DNA of 64,000 nt from Turritopsis dohrnii (lineage: Eukaryota; Cnidaria; Hydrozoa; Anthoathecata; Oceaniidae). How positions within the stretch are numbered: position 1 is the stretch's first letter; every line of letters starts with the position of its first letter. Made by a program: the position numbers and the translations under genes. The notes below the pieces were generated by a model. That model had not been told where the DNA came from. It worked only from the letters and a program-made list of their open reading frames with translations, and searched no databases. This document shows positions 34,001 to 46,583 of this stretch, piece by piece. The stretch spans positions 682,001 through 746,000 of the forward strand of contig BQMF02000161.1 of the NCBI GenBank assembly GCA_027922465.2. Direction: 5' to 3'.

Positions 34001-37000
34001 TAGATGACATCCAGTACAAATTGTTCCAGTTTCAAATTTTGTTTTTTCTTGCCTTTTTCTTTCAGTTCTTTTATAACATTGTCAGCAAAAATAGTAGAGA
34101 CCTGGAACCAACTGTTATTTTGATTGGTATTTGAGTTGTGATGTTTTCGAGTTTAGTTCCCCTTCAAAAATTAGAATCAAAATTGAATATTCGATTAATC
34201 ATAACTTTACATTTTTTAGATTTAGAGTTTCGTTGATCAAACTATTTCAAACTGACCTGATTTAAAAATCCCTTAAATATACTATCTTGCGAAACAGTAG
34301 GATGTGAAGCCAATCTCAGCAGGAAGCACTAAAATGAGAAGTTACAAACTGAAGCAATTATAGGAAGTAAAACTTTTACGTCATAGAATGATGGACAATT
34401 ACGGCTGTGAATGTGAGCCATGTTTTACATCCAATGATCTCTTTGAACATCCACTTCTGAATTTCAAAAAACTACCCCATCAAAGCTTTATTGCCGTTTA
34501 TTTCTACATTAAAGCAAGTCTTCAGGCATCCTTTTTGAAGGGATTTCTACATTCAAAATGATATTGGAGATGATGGTGGAGCTCGCAAAATCGTTTATGA
34601 AGTCTTTTTACAGTTTTTGGAAATTCCGCTTTTTTGGGTGGATATTTCAATTAAAAATCATTGAATTACACAATGCATATTTATGACGTAATAACGTAAT
34701 AACTTCAGAATAATTAAATACTTCATTTTTCTAAAATACAAAGATGTAATACTAACTACATCTAATGATTAAGTTTCTTATTTCATCATAAAATATGCAC
34801 TGCATTAATCAAATGTAACATTTTAAAAATAAAATATCTCTTATTCGATTTCTCTGCCATAATTTAAAGTTAAAAACATATAAAAAACAAGAAGTTCTCT
34901 AAAACAAGCAAAAGCTTTTCAGTTTATTAAACCATCTTCAATGCTATATACAAAAATAAAAAAAAAAACTAAAAAAAACTAATGAAATAGTGAAAATAGA
35001 CTTGTTAAACAACTTTATCTCATCATATTTTGTAAATCCCTTTTTTGGGATTTTTTGGAATCCCTTTAAAAACTAATGTGTAAAAAGTAAGAGGTCCAAA
35101 ACAATGAATGAATGCTCTATGATAACCACATATTATAACAATGGTATAATGCAATATGCAATTCTATTAAAATCTGGTTCCTATCTTAAAATTTGCAAAT
35201 CACAAAATGAATCAATTCAATACATTGGACTCATCAAGAAAACAAAATACACATCATCCACGTAATTTGAAATTTTAATGCAAACCAGTTTTCATAATTT
35301 TAAGGCAGAATTACCGAAGATAGAAACTTTACATAAAAAACTTTCTCTATCTTTCGTGTCAGTATAAGTCTAGCTAACCTCCAGTCCTTGCCGTCTGCGT
35401 TCAATGAAGTCTGGATCAAATTTATCAGCAGCAAGCTGAAATTTTGCCACATTTATCTGAAAAGGGAAAGGCTGTAAAGCACTAATTGCATCGTTCCATA
35501 CAGAAGTGGATAACGTTTTCAACTATTCTACCTGCAACTTTAATAAAAAAAACACTAACCCGCTTTTCAGGTAGTGGTGGCATGACAATCTATAAAAGAG
35601 TACAAACAAATATTTGCTACAAGTCAACCAATATATACCCAATGGACAAAATCATCTAAAAGTCACTGCAATAAAGAGCATTCTTATTGATAATTCTATA
35701 GAAAAGCATTCCTCTTTGCAGAGATTTTCCAACAGATTTGCACACTGGGTACATATTTCCTAATCAAAAGTTATGGAAGTGTTATCAACATTCACTATGA
35801 GCAGAAAAAAAAAACTATAATGAAACATACATATGGATATAGAGCCATCAAGTAGTTTCTAAGTAATTCAAATTCACTGTATCGCCTCCATAATGCACAA
35901 CCAGGTTCAATACCAATGGTATTTTCCACAGGCCTGCAGATAATAATAACCATGGATTGAATGCAATGAAAATCTTGAGTCATCCTTTATCTTAAACTTA
36001 CCAGTTAAACTTCACTATTTATCTTTATGCTGATGTACAACATTAAAGCGATCATTTCTACCACTTTTACTGTCTACAATGTGACACAATCTGTATACAT
36101 ATTGTTCTTCTCACATGGCTCAACTAAATTTGCAGATCACACTAACAGGGTTCCCACTCCTTTTTTGATCTCAACATTGAGGAGATTTGAGGTAAATTTT
36201 TTCATTTTTTAGGAGAAATGAAGCAAAAATTGAGGAGATTTGAGGAGATTTTCCAATTTGATGTCTTTAAATTCATGGTATGCGATGCTTTCATTGCGAC
36301 AGTTTACTCGCAAGCGATGAGAAGAAGGCCAACCTGTCAAACAATTACTCTCAGTCAGTCTAAATTAACTGAAGTGAGACAGGAGATCCCTGATCATCCT
36401 TAAACAAAGAATATGAAAATCAGTCTAAATTGGCATGTTCGAAATATTAATGTAAATAAAAATGAAATGAGAAACATTATTTCTTCATAAAAACTTTTAC
36501 AAAACAAATGAAGGTGAGAATACAGTCGACTATCTCTAATTCGAACCTCTATCAAATTCAAAGTCACTAATAAAACTCTCAAAAAAAAATGAACCTCCAT
36601 AATTCGACACTTTCTAAAGGGCAACTTACACGGTACGATTTTTCATACGATTTTTGTCATACAGGTTGTATCGCACTGTGTAAACATAAAAAATCGTACG
36701 AAAATGTGTCACATTATGGTGTCGTGCACGACAAAAAAAAACTTTCACACAACATTGTACGAAAATTAACCAATCATATCGAAGCAGACAATACGTCAAG
36801 TGAGGGAAAAGAGAAAAAAATAAAATATTTTTATTTCTCATTAAACGTATCCTTATTAGCAATATCTTCTTGAATTAGAGAGAGAAAAAAATCGACATCT
36901 TCTGGTCTCATTCTCAAATAATTGTTATACATGGTAACTTCTTCATTTCAAAGTTCTGTTACCAGTATGGAGACCTTTTAAATCTCTTCTTTGTAAACAT

Positions 37001-40000
37001 TACTTGGTCCACTCTGAACGTATTTTACGTTTCTTCTTTGCTTTTGTGTTGTCTTGAATTTAAAAAAATCCGGATATTTTGATATCGTGCAGCACCAGCT
37101 TCATCACTCTCCATTTTTTTCATTAAAAATCATTTCTCTCTTCTGAGTGTCGTAACGTGTAAACACACGCGTCTTTTTAAAAAAAAATCATACATGAAAT
37201 GTGTATGACAAAAACCGTAAACAAAAATCGTACCGTGTAAATTGCCCTTAATTCGGTCTAGATTTTAGGTCTCTACGGAGAAATTCTGTCTCTAATTCGA
37301 TTTCTGAGTGTAAAAAGGCGCTAACGACAGTTTCGAACCATATTTCAAATTTTGAATTTCCATTCATTCAAATGTTTAGAAATTGAATATTGAAAGCAAA
37401 TTTTGTAAACACAAGACATTCGAACTCAAGAAAACGGCTGCTGTAACAAAAAAACGAGTATACAAAGAAGGGAGTTTAAAGTTAAAATATATACAGAGCA
37501 TTGCTGGAACTTGACAAGGGAAAAACCAACAAAGAAGTTTCATTGTTGTTTGAAATTCCACAAAACACTTGTGTCCACTTGGGAAAAAAGTATAATCTAA
37601 AACAGTGAGGCTTTTCAAGTGCTTCTACCAAAAGAGTTAAAGCAGACAAGAAAATCTTTGGAAAAAGTCTAATATTCGTACTGAACTATTCATATTAAAA
37701 AATGCATGCCTTATTCCTTATTCCTTGGCGAGTTTGCAGGTTTCCCTCTGTAATTTGTTTTTTTCTACTTTGCTGACTAAAAATTCAAATTAGAGACACT
37801 CCATAATTCAGTTCTCTCTCTAATTTGATAAATACTTTACTTCCCTGGAAAATCGAATTAGAGAGAGTTGACTGTATTACCAAGAAAATGAGAAGTAAGA
37901 AAGTATTTTAGGGCCAAACAAACTCAATTATGCCAATTGCCGACCATTGGGCAAAACTCCCAAATCAAAAGATTAGTAGGATATCTATCACAGGATACAT
38001 CATGACATGATTAAAAGTTAAACTGTTATTTATTCACATAAACAAAACAATTGTAAATAGTCCAATAAACTACAGATATTTCAGTTTTCAATTGAAAAGA
38101 CACACACAGGGGTCGAAATAAGAAAACTTTGTGTAGTCGGCTGTTTTGAATTAAGTATGGAAATAAGGCAGTGGGAGAAAATTTTTTGATTTTAAAGCCT
38201 GTAGAACAGCTTAAATGCAATTCTAAAGGCTTTTCTCATCACTTATACGCACAATTTACGTCATAAAAAGAAGATATAAGTAGGGTTAAAAAAAGAAACA
38301 CACTTAATGAATTAAGGAAGAAACTTCTTTTAATTGAATATCTTTTGATACAAATGTTAACTGCTGTTCTTTAGGTCACGCAAAACGAAAAATAGTCTCA
38401 CTTAATATATTACGAACAATTTTCTTTATTTTGTTATGTCTCTTTATAATACAATATCATACGGAAAGCATACATTTTTTGTGTACAATTTTCTTGCAAG
38501 GAAGAAATTGTATTTAAAAAAAGGAAATACTTGAGATTTAATAAAATAAAGAAGTGTTTATAGAATTTACACAGACTAGTGTTCGTGATAAAATACGTCA
38601 TTAGCAGCTGGCTGGGGTTACGCAAGAACATAAATAAAGAGATGTGCAGGGAAACTCCCTTCGTTTTTTTACCACGCTTGTTCTTTTTATAAAAGAAGAA
38701 ATCACGTGATGATTTTGAGAATGTCTGTGCTCTTAATCTGTCTTTTAATAATAGAAAAAAAAAGAAATACGCAAAGAAAATATATAAGTGATTTTAAATG
38801 TTTCATTGATTCATATATGTAAAAAAGGAAAGGAAAAAGGCTGTTACTAAATCAAAAACTTCCAAAATGCAGCCGGCTAAAAAGGATTTTTCTACCAATA
38901 AACTGTCCGGCTAAATTAGAATTCGTCCGGCTTTCGCCGAAAGCCGGACATTATTTCGACCCCTGACACAGTCACAATTTTTTTTGAAGAGATTTGAGGA
39001 GGAAAATCGAAAATGAGGAGTTTTGAAGATTTTTGAGGAGGCGTAGGAACCCTGACTAAAATTGTAGCCTGTTCGCAAACGTCCCAGGTGGTTTTATGTG
39101 CTTTTATGAAGTATTTGACTGTAAATTTAAGAAATCTATCACACTCTAAAATAAAACAACATGTATTTGTCAATTATTTTAATGGGACTAGCATCCTAGG
39201 GAAAAATATTTACCATAGCTAATTTTGAAAAAATGAGCAAATGTGTGAGTCAAAAAATAGATTACAATAAGTAAAATCGTGGAATGATGAACTTATTATG
39301 TAATGGTGAACGGAAAGTGTACTCATGTTGTAGAGCTTGAAAATCATGCATAAAAAACATGCATGGGATCATTTTGTTATAACCGCAACTGTTATAGAGA
39401 TATCATTGATCAAAGATTTTAATGACGTCACAGCACTGTCCCCAAATATTTTTAATTCAAAATATTTTCGTCACCCCATCACCAATATCACAGAACCTCC
39501 AAAACCTCAGTTATCCTTATTGGCTTTCTAGATATTTCCCCCAAAAGTACTGTGTTCGATTGGGATGCAATGCAATGAATCCTACTAATGAAATGTCACA
39601 TCTGATGATTTTCGGTGTGGGTTTATGTGGCAAATCTATGTCTTTACACATTCTTATGAAGAAGTTGACCCTCAATTATGAGAATCCAATTGTTGGTTTA
39701 ACTGACATGAGCCAGCAAAGAAGAAATTAAGAGGAGGAAAATAGATAGTGGATAATTTGAATTGTTTGATTTTTATCTTATTAACTTACTAGTGAATTAA
39801 GACTTCCTTCTATTTCTTTGGCAACCAAGTTTTTAAGATTACTAAACGTTCTAGCAAAAGAATTTGAACTGCATTGACATCATAAAAGTTCTCCATTTTC
39901 CAATACAGTGCTTATTTTTGTTCTTAATGATAATATTATTAGAAGTAAATCAAATCCACTTTTTTTCATTGTTTTTCATTTCTTCGTATATAATACTTGC

Positions 40001-40309
40001 ATTCAATCGAATAAAATGATTTTTTCCCGTTTCCAAATATGACGTTGCCAAATATAAACGTAAATTTGCAAGTAAATTTGGCAAGAATTTCCATTGTCAT
40101 GTAGCTAGTGAGTGACCTATCAGCACCATCGTGAACTGAAACAAAACATACCTCGACTCCACAAGATAGACAATAAATGGTTCCTTCAAAATATCACTTT
40201 TTCTTCTTTCTGATTCCACAACGGCCACTTCCATTTGATTCAATAAAGCCCCCTCTGGAAAGTAAAGTCTTCTGCCATCAGACTGCTCACCTTTCCTGTA
40301 GTTGGCCAT
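28046..40309 (-). CDS. SNX4: Sorting nexin-4 (PX-BAR)
   Basis: Fourteen in-phase exons: 40309-40152, 35933-35831, 35589-35560, 35456-35379, 34328-34257, 33738-33691, 30277-30222, 30128-29994, 29382-29317, 29248-29156, 28838-28724, 28548-28388, 28315-28201 and 28093-28046. The total of 1278 nt encodes 425 residues, close to the vertebrate length of about 450. The PX domain spans about residues 24-145: RRYSEF at 69-74, PPLPEKR at 91-97 and DFIERRRQGLE near 112-123. The rest is the BAR region (SEWSGIEDEIGD, QLKEYLYFTESL, VSNMLFGQETL, and the terminus GLQQWQAMKEHFLSL). SNX4 binds PI3P, tubulates early endosomes and supports recycling and autophagy-related retrieval, usually as a heterodimer with SNX7 or SNX30. 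Intron 1 is 4.2 kb and loaded with nested transposons. Confidence 0.95.
29437..29640. repeat. Dispersed repeat, copy 2 (partner at 1641)
   Basis: Same-orientation match to 1641-1835, within an SNX4 intron. No ORF. Confidence 0.8.
30600..33690. other. Large SNX4 intron interior, AT-rich
   Basis: This is most of the 3.4-kb intron between exons 33738-33691 and 30277-30222. No exon or ORF is supported. 31640-31890 shows weak similarity to 39380-39560 (AATGAC.TCA.AGC.CTGTCCC, ATATTTTCCCC and GTTTGATTGG-like strings), suggesting an old dispersed repeat. Confidence 0.5.
35636..35752. mobile_element. Fold-back MITE, family A, copy 5 (best ends)
   Basis: 117 bp beginning TACCCAATGGACAAAATCATC and ending CAACAGATTTGCACACTGGGTA, so the inverted ends are visible. 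It sits in the SNX4 intron between 35589 and 35831. Confidence 0.85.
36523..37874 (+). mobile_element. Pogo/Tigger-like element with a CENP-B-type HTH relic
   Basis: The ends CAGTCGACTATCTCTAATTC and GAATTAGAGAGAGTTGACTG are inverted and flanked by TA. On the plus strand, near 37496-37600, a frame reads ALLELDKGKTNKEVSLLFEI and PQNTC before a stop. This is the psq/CENP-B-like helix-turn-helix found at the N-terminus of pogo and Tigger transposases. The DDE part is missing. A Harbinger-like element is inserted at 36618-37248. Confidence 0.8.
36618..37248 (-). mobile_element. Harbinger-like element with a broken transposase N-terminus
   Basis: 631 bp with inverted ends AGGGCAACTTACACGGTACG / CGTACCGTGTAAATTGCCCT, flanked by TAA on both sides (a TWA duplication). 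Minus-strand frames show fragments RKRKIRSEWTK and NYLRMRPEDVDFFLSLIQED (about 36950-36860), separated by shifts and stops. This resembles the region before the DDE core of Harbinger nucleases. Nested in the pogo-like element. Confidence 0.75.
38107..38965. mobile_element. hAT-like non-autonomous element, CAGGGGTCGAAATAA ends
   Basis: 859 bp with inverted ends CAGGGGTCGAAATAA / TTATTTCGACCCCTG and subterminal matches (GTCGGCT near the left end, AGCCGGAC near the right). ACACA flanks both ends as a probable 5-bp duplication. No transposase. It is inserted inside the outer hAT-like element. Confidence 0.8.
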
Positions 40310-43300
40310 GATGGTTTTTCTCCAACCTTGTTTTGCTATGATCGCGCTCTGTTACAAACTACACTAAATAACAGGCAATAAGGATTTATGAGCTCATTCG
40401 CACAAAGGGTTTTTCCCCTGTGAGGAGGATTGGATTGCAATGCTCTTATTAAATATTAGAAAAGAAGACAGTCATGTTGGAAGCAGGGTTTGAGTTTGGG
40501 AATACGGTTTTTGGATTCTGATATAACAATTCAATTGTTGTGAGCTGTTTTACGAGAATAAGTGTTAGATGGAAACTAGGAACGAGGTTGATATAATATA
40601 ATCGGAACATGTGTGGCCTTTCTTTTCGGGTTCACCAAAAGATAAGCGCTGCAAAAGAAAGTGAAAGTGCGTCGTGGTGCTGCAACATAGTTCAAAATCA
40701 TAAACCATGCTTATCTAAGTAAGTGAGTTCACCAGACAATGTTTATGGATGATGTTAGAAGCCTCCCCTCTAGTTTGCAGCATTTATCAGCAGTTATCAA
40801 ATTATGGTATATTTTGTGAATATCTTCTGTAGTAAACACAATGCGGTAGTGCCAAACATTTTCAGTTAATACTTTTGAAAAATTGATAGGGATCAGGAGC
40901 TTGATTTTGATGCTCCTTGCAGTTCTTTTAATCAAAAAACAAAAAATAAAGAAAAGGAAAAATCTAGGTCAAGAAAATTTGAAAAAGCCATAAGACAAGG
41001 ATACTTTTTAACACAGTTGGAAATTTCCTCATCCTCAAGAAAATTAGTTGTTTTTCTACTGGTAATTACTTCAATATATGACTCTCAAAACATCAGCATT
41101 ATCAAAACAGCTCCTCTCGCAATTTAACGCACATTTGAATATTTTTTTAAATGTTTTTTGTTGAAATACAAATTTCGAATGTTGGCATTTATTATAATTA
41201 TTATTATTAATGAAATATATTTGGCATTTCCACATTACATGGCCATTTTATTATGAATTATGTTATTTAATTGTATTATGTAGTTTTCTCTTTCTTTTTA
41301 ACGTTCTTTTAAGTTACAAAAGTATGCGCAAGGTTGCAGTGTCGAAAAAGTAATCTATTATTTAAAAAAATAGCCAGACAGGTGGTGACAAGTTAATGGG
41401 ACAGAAACGTCTTTAATTACGGTAGCAGCGAAAGCGAATACCGTATTAAAACACCCGTGGACTCCTACTCCTCCTACTCCTTCTCTGGCCGAAATGGCAA
41501 TTAGTCTGCGATTTAGAGTCTGGGGGACTGTACTAATAACGCAATGTAAATTCTAATGAAGGAACCCAGCCTTCGAATTTTGGAAGCTTTTCTATATCAA
41601 ACATTTAAAAGTAGATTGCGTTTTCTGTTAAAAGTACATATTTTGTAGGTTAATCCATGAAAGAATGAATTCTTATCAAACAGGCCTACTTAAAAATGGG
41701 ACTTTTAGTTCATTACGCTAACTGAAAATACTTGATATCTTGCTTTTTTTGTTAGTAAAGCTTATCAGTTCAAAATTTCGTTCGTTAGCTACTACACTAT
41801 GTTTGTGTATAAAGGCTTTCAAAGATCTAGTTCAAAAAGGCAGTTATTTGTTGGAATTCAATTTCGGTTTCATGAAATTATAATTATAAACAAACATTTT
41901 TTTTCTACATGTGCTCTTATGAAAAAATTTCTTATAAAAAAAACATATGTTACACAGCTCAGGCATGTATAATTCTTTTGTCTTTCAATTAATTGATTGT
42001 TGGTGTTTTCTGATTAGACCCTATTTACACTAACTAATCATTTTTATCAAATTTATCTTTTATGCCTGTTTTCCACCAGTCAGAAAACACCATTAAAGAC
42101 GTTTTTAGAACTTAAAGTAAAATTTCGAAAGCATTTGTGTGAAAAGTAAACTTGCTGCTACCGTTTTGCGCCATCTGGCTCTTGTTTAATTCTAAAACCA
42201 TTTGAACTTCAAACCAAAACGATGGAGAGTAATACAAATTTTTTATTTTCAGGTTTTATTTTTCCTCTTTATTAATGTTTGAATAAATTTTATTTGCGGT
42301 CAAAGTAATCTTTATGGCTAAGTTTTTGCGTACCGAATCTTTAGTGTTTTATTTTATATGATTAAATTCATTCTCTGTGGAAATCTGATTATTTTTACAT
42401 AAATTTTGACAACAAAACTACAGTTGACTCCCGTTATCTCTAATATGCATTCTCTCCATTGACTTGATTATCATGAATGAAGATTGTTGATCTTAACTGG
42501 AAAAAATTGATCACACATCTGTCAAAAATTTACACGAGGGCACGCCATAACTGATATCGTCAATTAAGGTGTGCGATGACCACACGCCTGCTAATTTTCT
42601 TACGACCAGGCCTGTGATTGCTCATTGTTGAAAGTTGCCTAACTAAGTAAAATAAAAACAAAAGACGTAATTACTTCAAATTTGTGCCTAAAAAAATTAT
42701 CAGAAAAGATTAGGGGTTTATGAGGATGTTAGTATGACATTTGCTCTACATAATTACACCCCAATGGAGTTTGCATAAGCTCCGGTCCACATATTTGATG
42801 TGAGAGCTGGGTATTGTTTGTTTGTCAATTTGAGATCAATTTTTCTCAATTTATATTTAAGTATCACTTCCATTTTTGGGATTTATAACAATTTAGCATT
42901 CTGCTAATGAATGAGGTTAGAAAATATGACTTTATTGTTGATTGTGTCTCATATACACAAAAATGAGTTTCAGTCAAATGGAAGGTTTTGGAGTTGATAA
43001 TATTTTCCAAAGGTCATTATAAGAAAAAAGAGGTCTTTCCCAGAATAGAGCCATGAGGAACAACTGAGCTCTTAAAAAAGAACCCTTTAAGAGATTTAAA
43101 GAGGAAGTTGAGATAAGGTGTTAATCTTTGGGAAACATTAGCCAAAATCTTTAAAAAATCGTCTTCACATCTACGGAATGGTAGCTTGAACTATGAGCTA
43201 GAAGCTACTGTGTTATGTCTGATTATGATTGTGTTTTTGTCAGGTGGTAGAATGTCTTATCCCTAGTGCTTTATGAAATGCAAATAAAGTACTTTTGTGG

Positions 43301-44365
43301 AATATGTAATGAGTTAATTAGGAAAAATTCTAGATGTATTTTTTGTGATTTCTCCAATTTTGATTCTATAACTAAACTTTAAAATTATTAATTTTAAATT
43401 TATTAAATAAATATTAAGTGATTACAATTGATCTGCATAAACACTGCAGTTGCACAGGAGTTGCAATTCCCTGCCCTAATTGTCCTAAAATGTTTGCTTT
43501 CCTACAATTAATCCACTGTTGCTGCGCAGATTAATCAGACATTGGTTAATTGACGAATCAGTACTGGCAGGGATTTTTCACCAAATTTTCTGTTGCTAGG
43601 GGGGACAACCACTGTTGCTGAGATAATTTTGAAATTTATTTTGTTGTACAAATTCATTTCTTCACCTGACGAAAGAATATCAAAACATAAGTGGTGCGAG
43701 TAGGACTCATTTTCATTTTATTCAATGAAATCAAAAACATCTTAGCTTCTTTACAAAAACACAGAGAAATGGTGGAATCTGAACCATAATTTTCACAAAG
43801 AGAAACTTGTTAAAATAACTGTGAACATTTTGTATTCACTTTCAAACGAAACAACCATCTTAGTATAGTAGCATGAGGAACACACATGCATACGATTGAT
43901 CACACGTCTAAGAGTTTTTGCGTGTGCGATTGCATGTCCTTCATGACCAAACCTGTTCATGGACATTGAAATCACTAAAATTGCTTTCAGGGGCTTTGTC
44001 AACCTAGGGCCCTACCAGGCTCTGCTCTGGACTAATTACTCAATCTTCTCTACCAAAAGCGCTAGTAACCAAAAGTTAGGGAGTATATCTCTAAAGAGAG
44101 TTCCTGTCTCAAAGAACGAGACAAAACATTAAACTCTGTTACATGTTGCACCAGCAAGCATGCTGGGAAATAAAGATTCATTTTGCTACTACTTTAGGCT
44201 GTAGGAATTACCCAATGAAAGTCTTTTTACAGAAATTAACCAACGTAAAAAATTCCGTTGAAGAATCATCAATTAAATTAAGGAGTATAAAGGTGCAAGT
44301 GTGCCAAAGTTGATTCATGAATTTCTTTTGTTTTTGAGTTTTGATTGCTATACTTTATTTTAGAT
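40310..44365. other. Intergenic region upstream of SNX4 and of the TPR-J gene
   Basis: Divergent start regions: SNX4 leaves on the minus strand from 40309 and the next gene starts on the plus strand at 44366. Apart from the repeat at 41419-42187 and a pogo-like half end near 42420 (CTACAGTTGACTCCCGTTAT), I see no gene. Confidence 0.6.
41419..42187 (+). repeat. Dispersed element, ACGGTAGCAGC family, intact copy
   Basis: 769 bp starting ACGGTAGCAGCGAAAGCGAATACCG and ending GCTGCTACCGTTTTGCGCCATCTGGCTCTTGTT. Near-identical to 60618-61747 once the SINE inside that copy is removed. The start ACGGTAGCAGC and the near-terminal GCTGCTACCGT are inverted. A short CT-rich microsatellite sits near the start. 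No ORF is supported. Confidence 0.85.
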
Positions 44366-46583
44366 ATGATAGTATTCATTACTACAACATTTGTTGTATT
44401 CATCATATTTTTTATATGGAGATACATACAGAATTGTGAGTAAAAAATTTTTGGGTTGCAGTATTTATATTATTGTGTCATACTGCCAATTTGCCAAATT
44501 TTCAAATTTTATGAATTGTAAATCAATGTACATATTTTGTTCACTAGTTAAGGGCCATAGAAAACCAACAAACAATAAGCAAAAGACTCTTTTTCATTTT
44601 TTCATTTCATTTATTTATTTGCTGGTAACAATAAATGTTTTTTTATAAAATTTCGCTATGGCTAGGAGACCCTCACAATAGCCAAAACTAAGTGGAGGTG
44701 AGGGCTGCCTAATCAAAAATCGAAATGACTAATCACAAAAGTTGTATTTTTCTTTTTCAGATCAAACATCTTTACCGGAGTTTAACGGAGTAGAAGAAGT
44801 AGAAACCACTCTTGAAGGTTTGCATTATTGGATCGATGATTATTCACTATTTGAGAATTGGTGCATGAAGAAACTTGTGAATTCTTTTTTTGTATCTTTA
44901 ATGATTCAGATAAAGATCAGTCTAATAGTTCCGACATACCCAAACCTGAACAAGTGCCTATCAAGATAACAAAATCTGCACAACAATTACGAGAGGAGGG
45001 TAATCATTTTTACAGACGTGCATCCCAGGCAGTCCTGTTTTAAAGAAGTTTCGTCTAACGGAAGCTTTGCAATGTTACAAGGCATCATTGTCTGGTTCTG
45101 CCTCTGATGATGAGAGGTCCTCTGCATACAAAAACATTGCTTTAACTCATAAGCAACATGCTTTAGTTCTCCTTGAATCTGGTTGTTGCAAAGAATCAAG
45201 AGATTTTTTTCAAGAGGCTATGAAGAATTTTGTTTTTGCTTTGCGATACTCCTCATCTAAGGATGATTCATGGGTGGAAAATATTAAAGGATACTTGAAT
45301 AACACAATTAAACAAGCCATTGATGATGTACTTGATGAACAAGCTGATCGTGAATCAAAAGTAGCTTCACTGCATTCATATTTGTTTGCTGTTAAACACA
45401 CTGACTCGTCCCTGATGTTATTAAAAGAGTTAATCCAGTTGGAATTTGACATAGGGGAAGACTACTTTCACAAGAAATCATATACCTTGTGTTTACAGCA
45501 AATGCATGAATGTAGACGTCTTTTAGATGATTTGAAAATACTGTCCAAAGATTTTGATTCTCAGTACATATCATTGCTTGAAGCCATGGTCTGTCTTGAA
45601 AGAACATCTGAATCCATTAATCATCGAGTAACAGGTAATGAGGTGCTTCTTTGTCCATTGTATGATTTTGAGGGATTTGTATACATAGGTTTATAGTTAT
45701 AAACCATTAAAACTAGATAAACCATTTCATGGAGAAAGGACATTCTGTAGATTTCTATTAATAAGAACAATATCTCTAATGATGAAAAATGTTTTTGAAT
45801 TATTTAATTAAATATTCATGATTATGTTTTTGTCACAGGTGATCGTAATTTACAAAACCTCAAAGAGCAGAATGTGCCACAGACAAAAACTAGTTACGAA
45901 AGTGTGATAACAGCATATAAAAAAGCAGTTTATTGTGCCGAAAATTACAACATTATAGCTGAAGCTGTTGCCTTGAGTCGGCTTGGGAAAATTTATGATA
46001 TGTTAAATGACAAACCTCAAGCCTCAAGTTACTTCAAGAAGTGTTTAGAAATTGTAAAAGATGAGGATCAAAATAAATTCATAGATAAAGGTAATCTTGG
46101 GTGTGCTTTTTTAAAATTGAACATCACAGTTCTATTGATTCATTAAAAAAAGAAAAAGCTTTGTGTATTTACATACTGCACTTCAATTTAGAGTGGTATC
46201 AGTATTGTAAAATATCTCTTCAGAAATACCGTGACAGCGTAATTATTCAAGAAAGTGATAAATGGCTACATATACGCAAACAATATATTGAAGAAGTAGA
46301 TCAAGAAATACTTGAGTTGAAAACTATTTCACAGAATACTTGCCAGAATGATCATCATTTGGAGTTTTTAAAATCACTGTATAACAAATACCCACCAAAA
46401 CATGCCAATAACATTGTAGATGTGACATTGTTTACTGCAGACAATCTGAAGAAGTTACACCGAAAGGCCCGTCTTCACTATCATCCTGATAGAGTTAATG
46501 TTGAACTACATGGGAAAAAATGGAAAGTTTTTTGTGAACAAATATCTTGTTTATTAAATGAAAATGCTAGTTCAATTGCATGA
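44366..46583 (+). CDS. Membrane-anchored TPR-like / J-domain protein, frameshifted
   Basis: Exons 44366-44435, 44761-44817, 44910-45634, 45839-46090 and 46192-46583 have good splice sites and matching phases. Exon 1 encodes a likely signal anchor (residues 3-22, VFITTTFVVFIIFFIWRY). The body shows TPR-like helices (EGNHFY, ALQCYKA, AVALSRLGKIYDML). The C-terminus carries a J-like segment with LHYHPDRVN, the HPD motif that lets J proteins stimulate Hsp70. Exon 3 is one base short of frame: the reading moves from NHFYRRA to PVLKKFRLTEAL between about 45018 and 45046, where the paralog at 47284 is continuous. This may be an assembly error or a real lesion; with one base restored in count, the length would be about 498 residues. 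AATAAA at 47079 may be its polyadenylation signal. Family role unknown. Confidence 0.75.

Larger units (their letters stand above)
36146..39054. mobile_element. hAT-like element forming the outer layer of a nested cluster
   Basis: The left end CAGGGTTCCCACTCC is mirrored by the right end GGCGTAGGAACCCTG, with ACTAA on both sides as a 5-bp target duplication. The subterminal GAGGAGATTTGAGGAG-type repeats occur at both ends. Almost all its 2.9-kb length is later insertions (36523-37874 and 38107-38965). No transposase is seen. It lies inside SNX4 intron 1. Confidence 0.65.
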
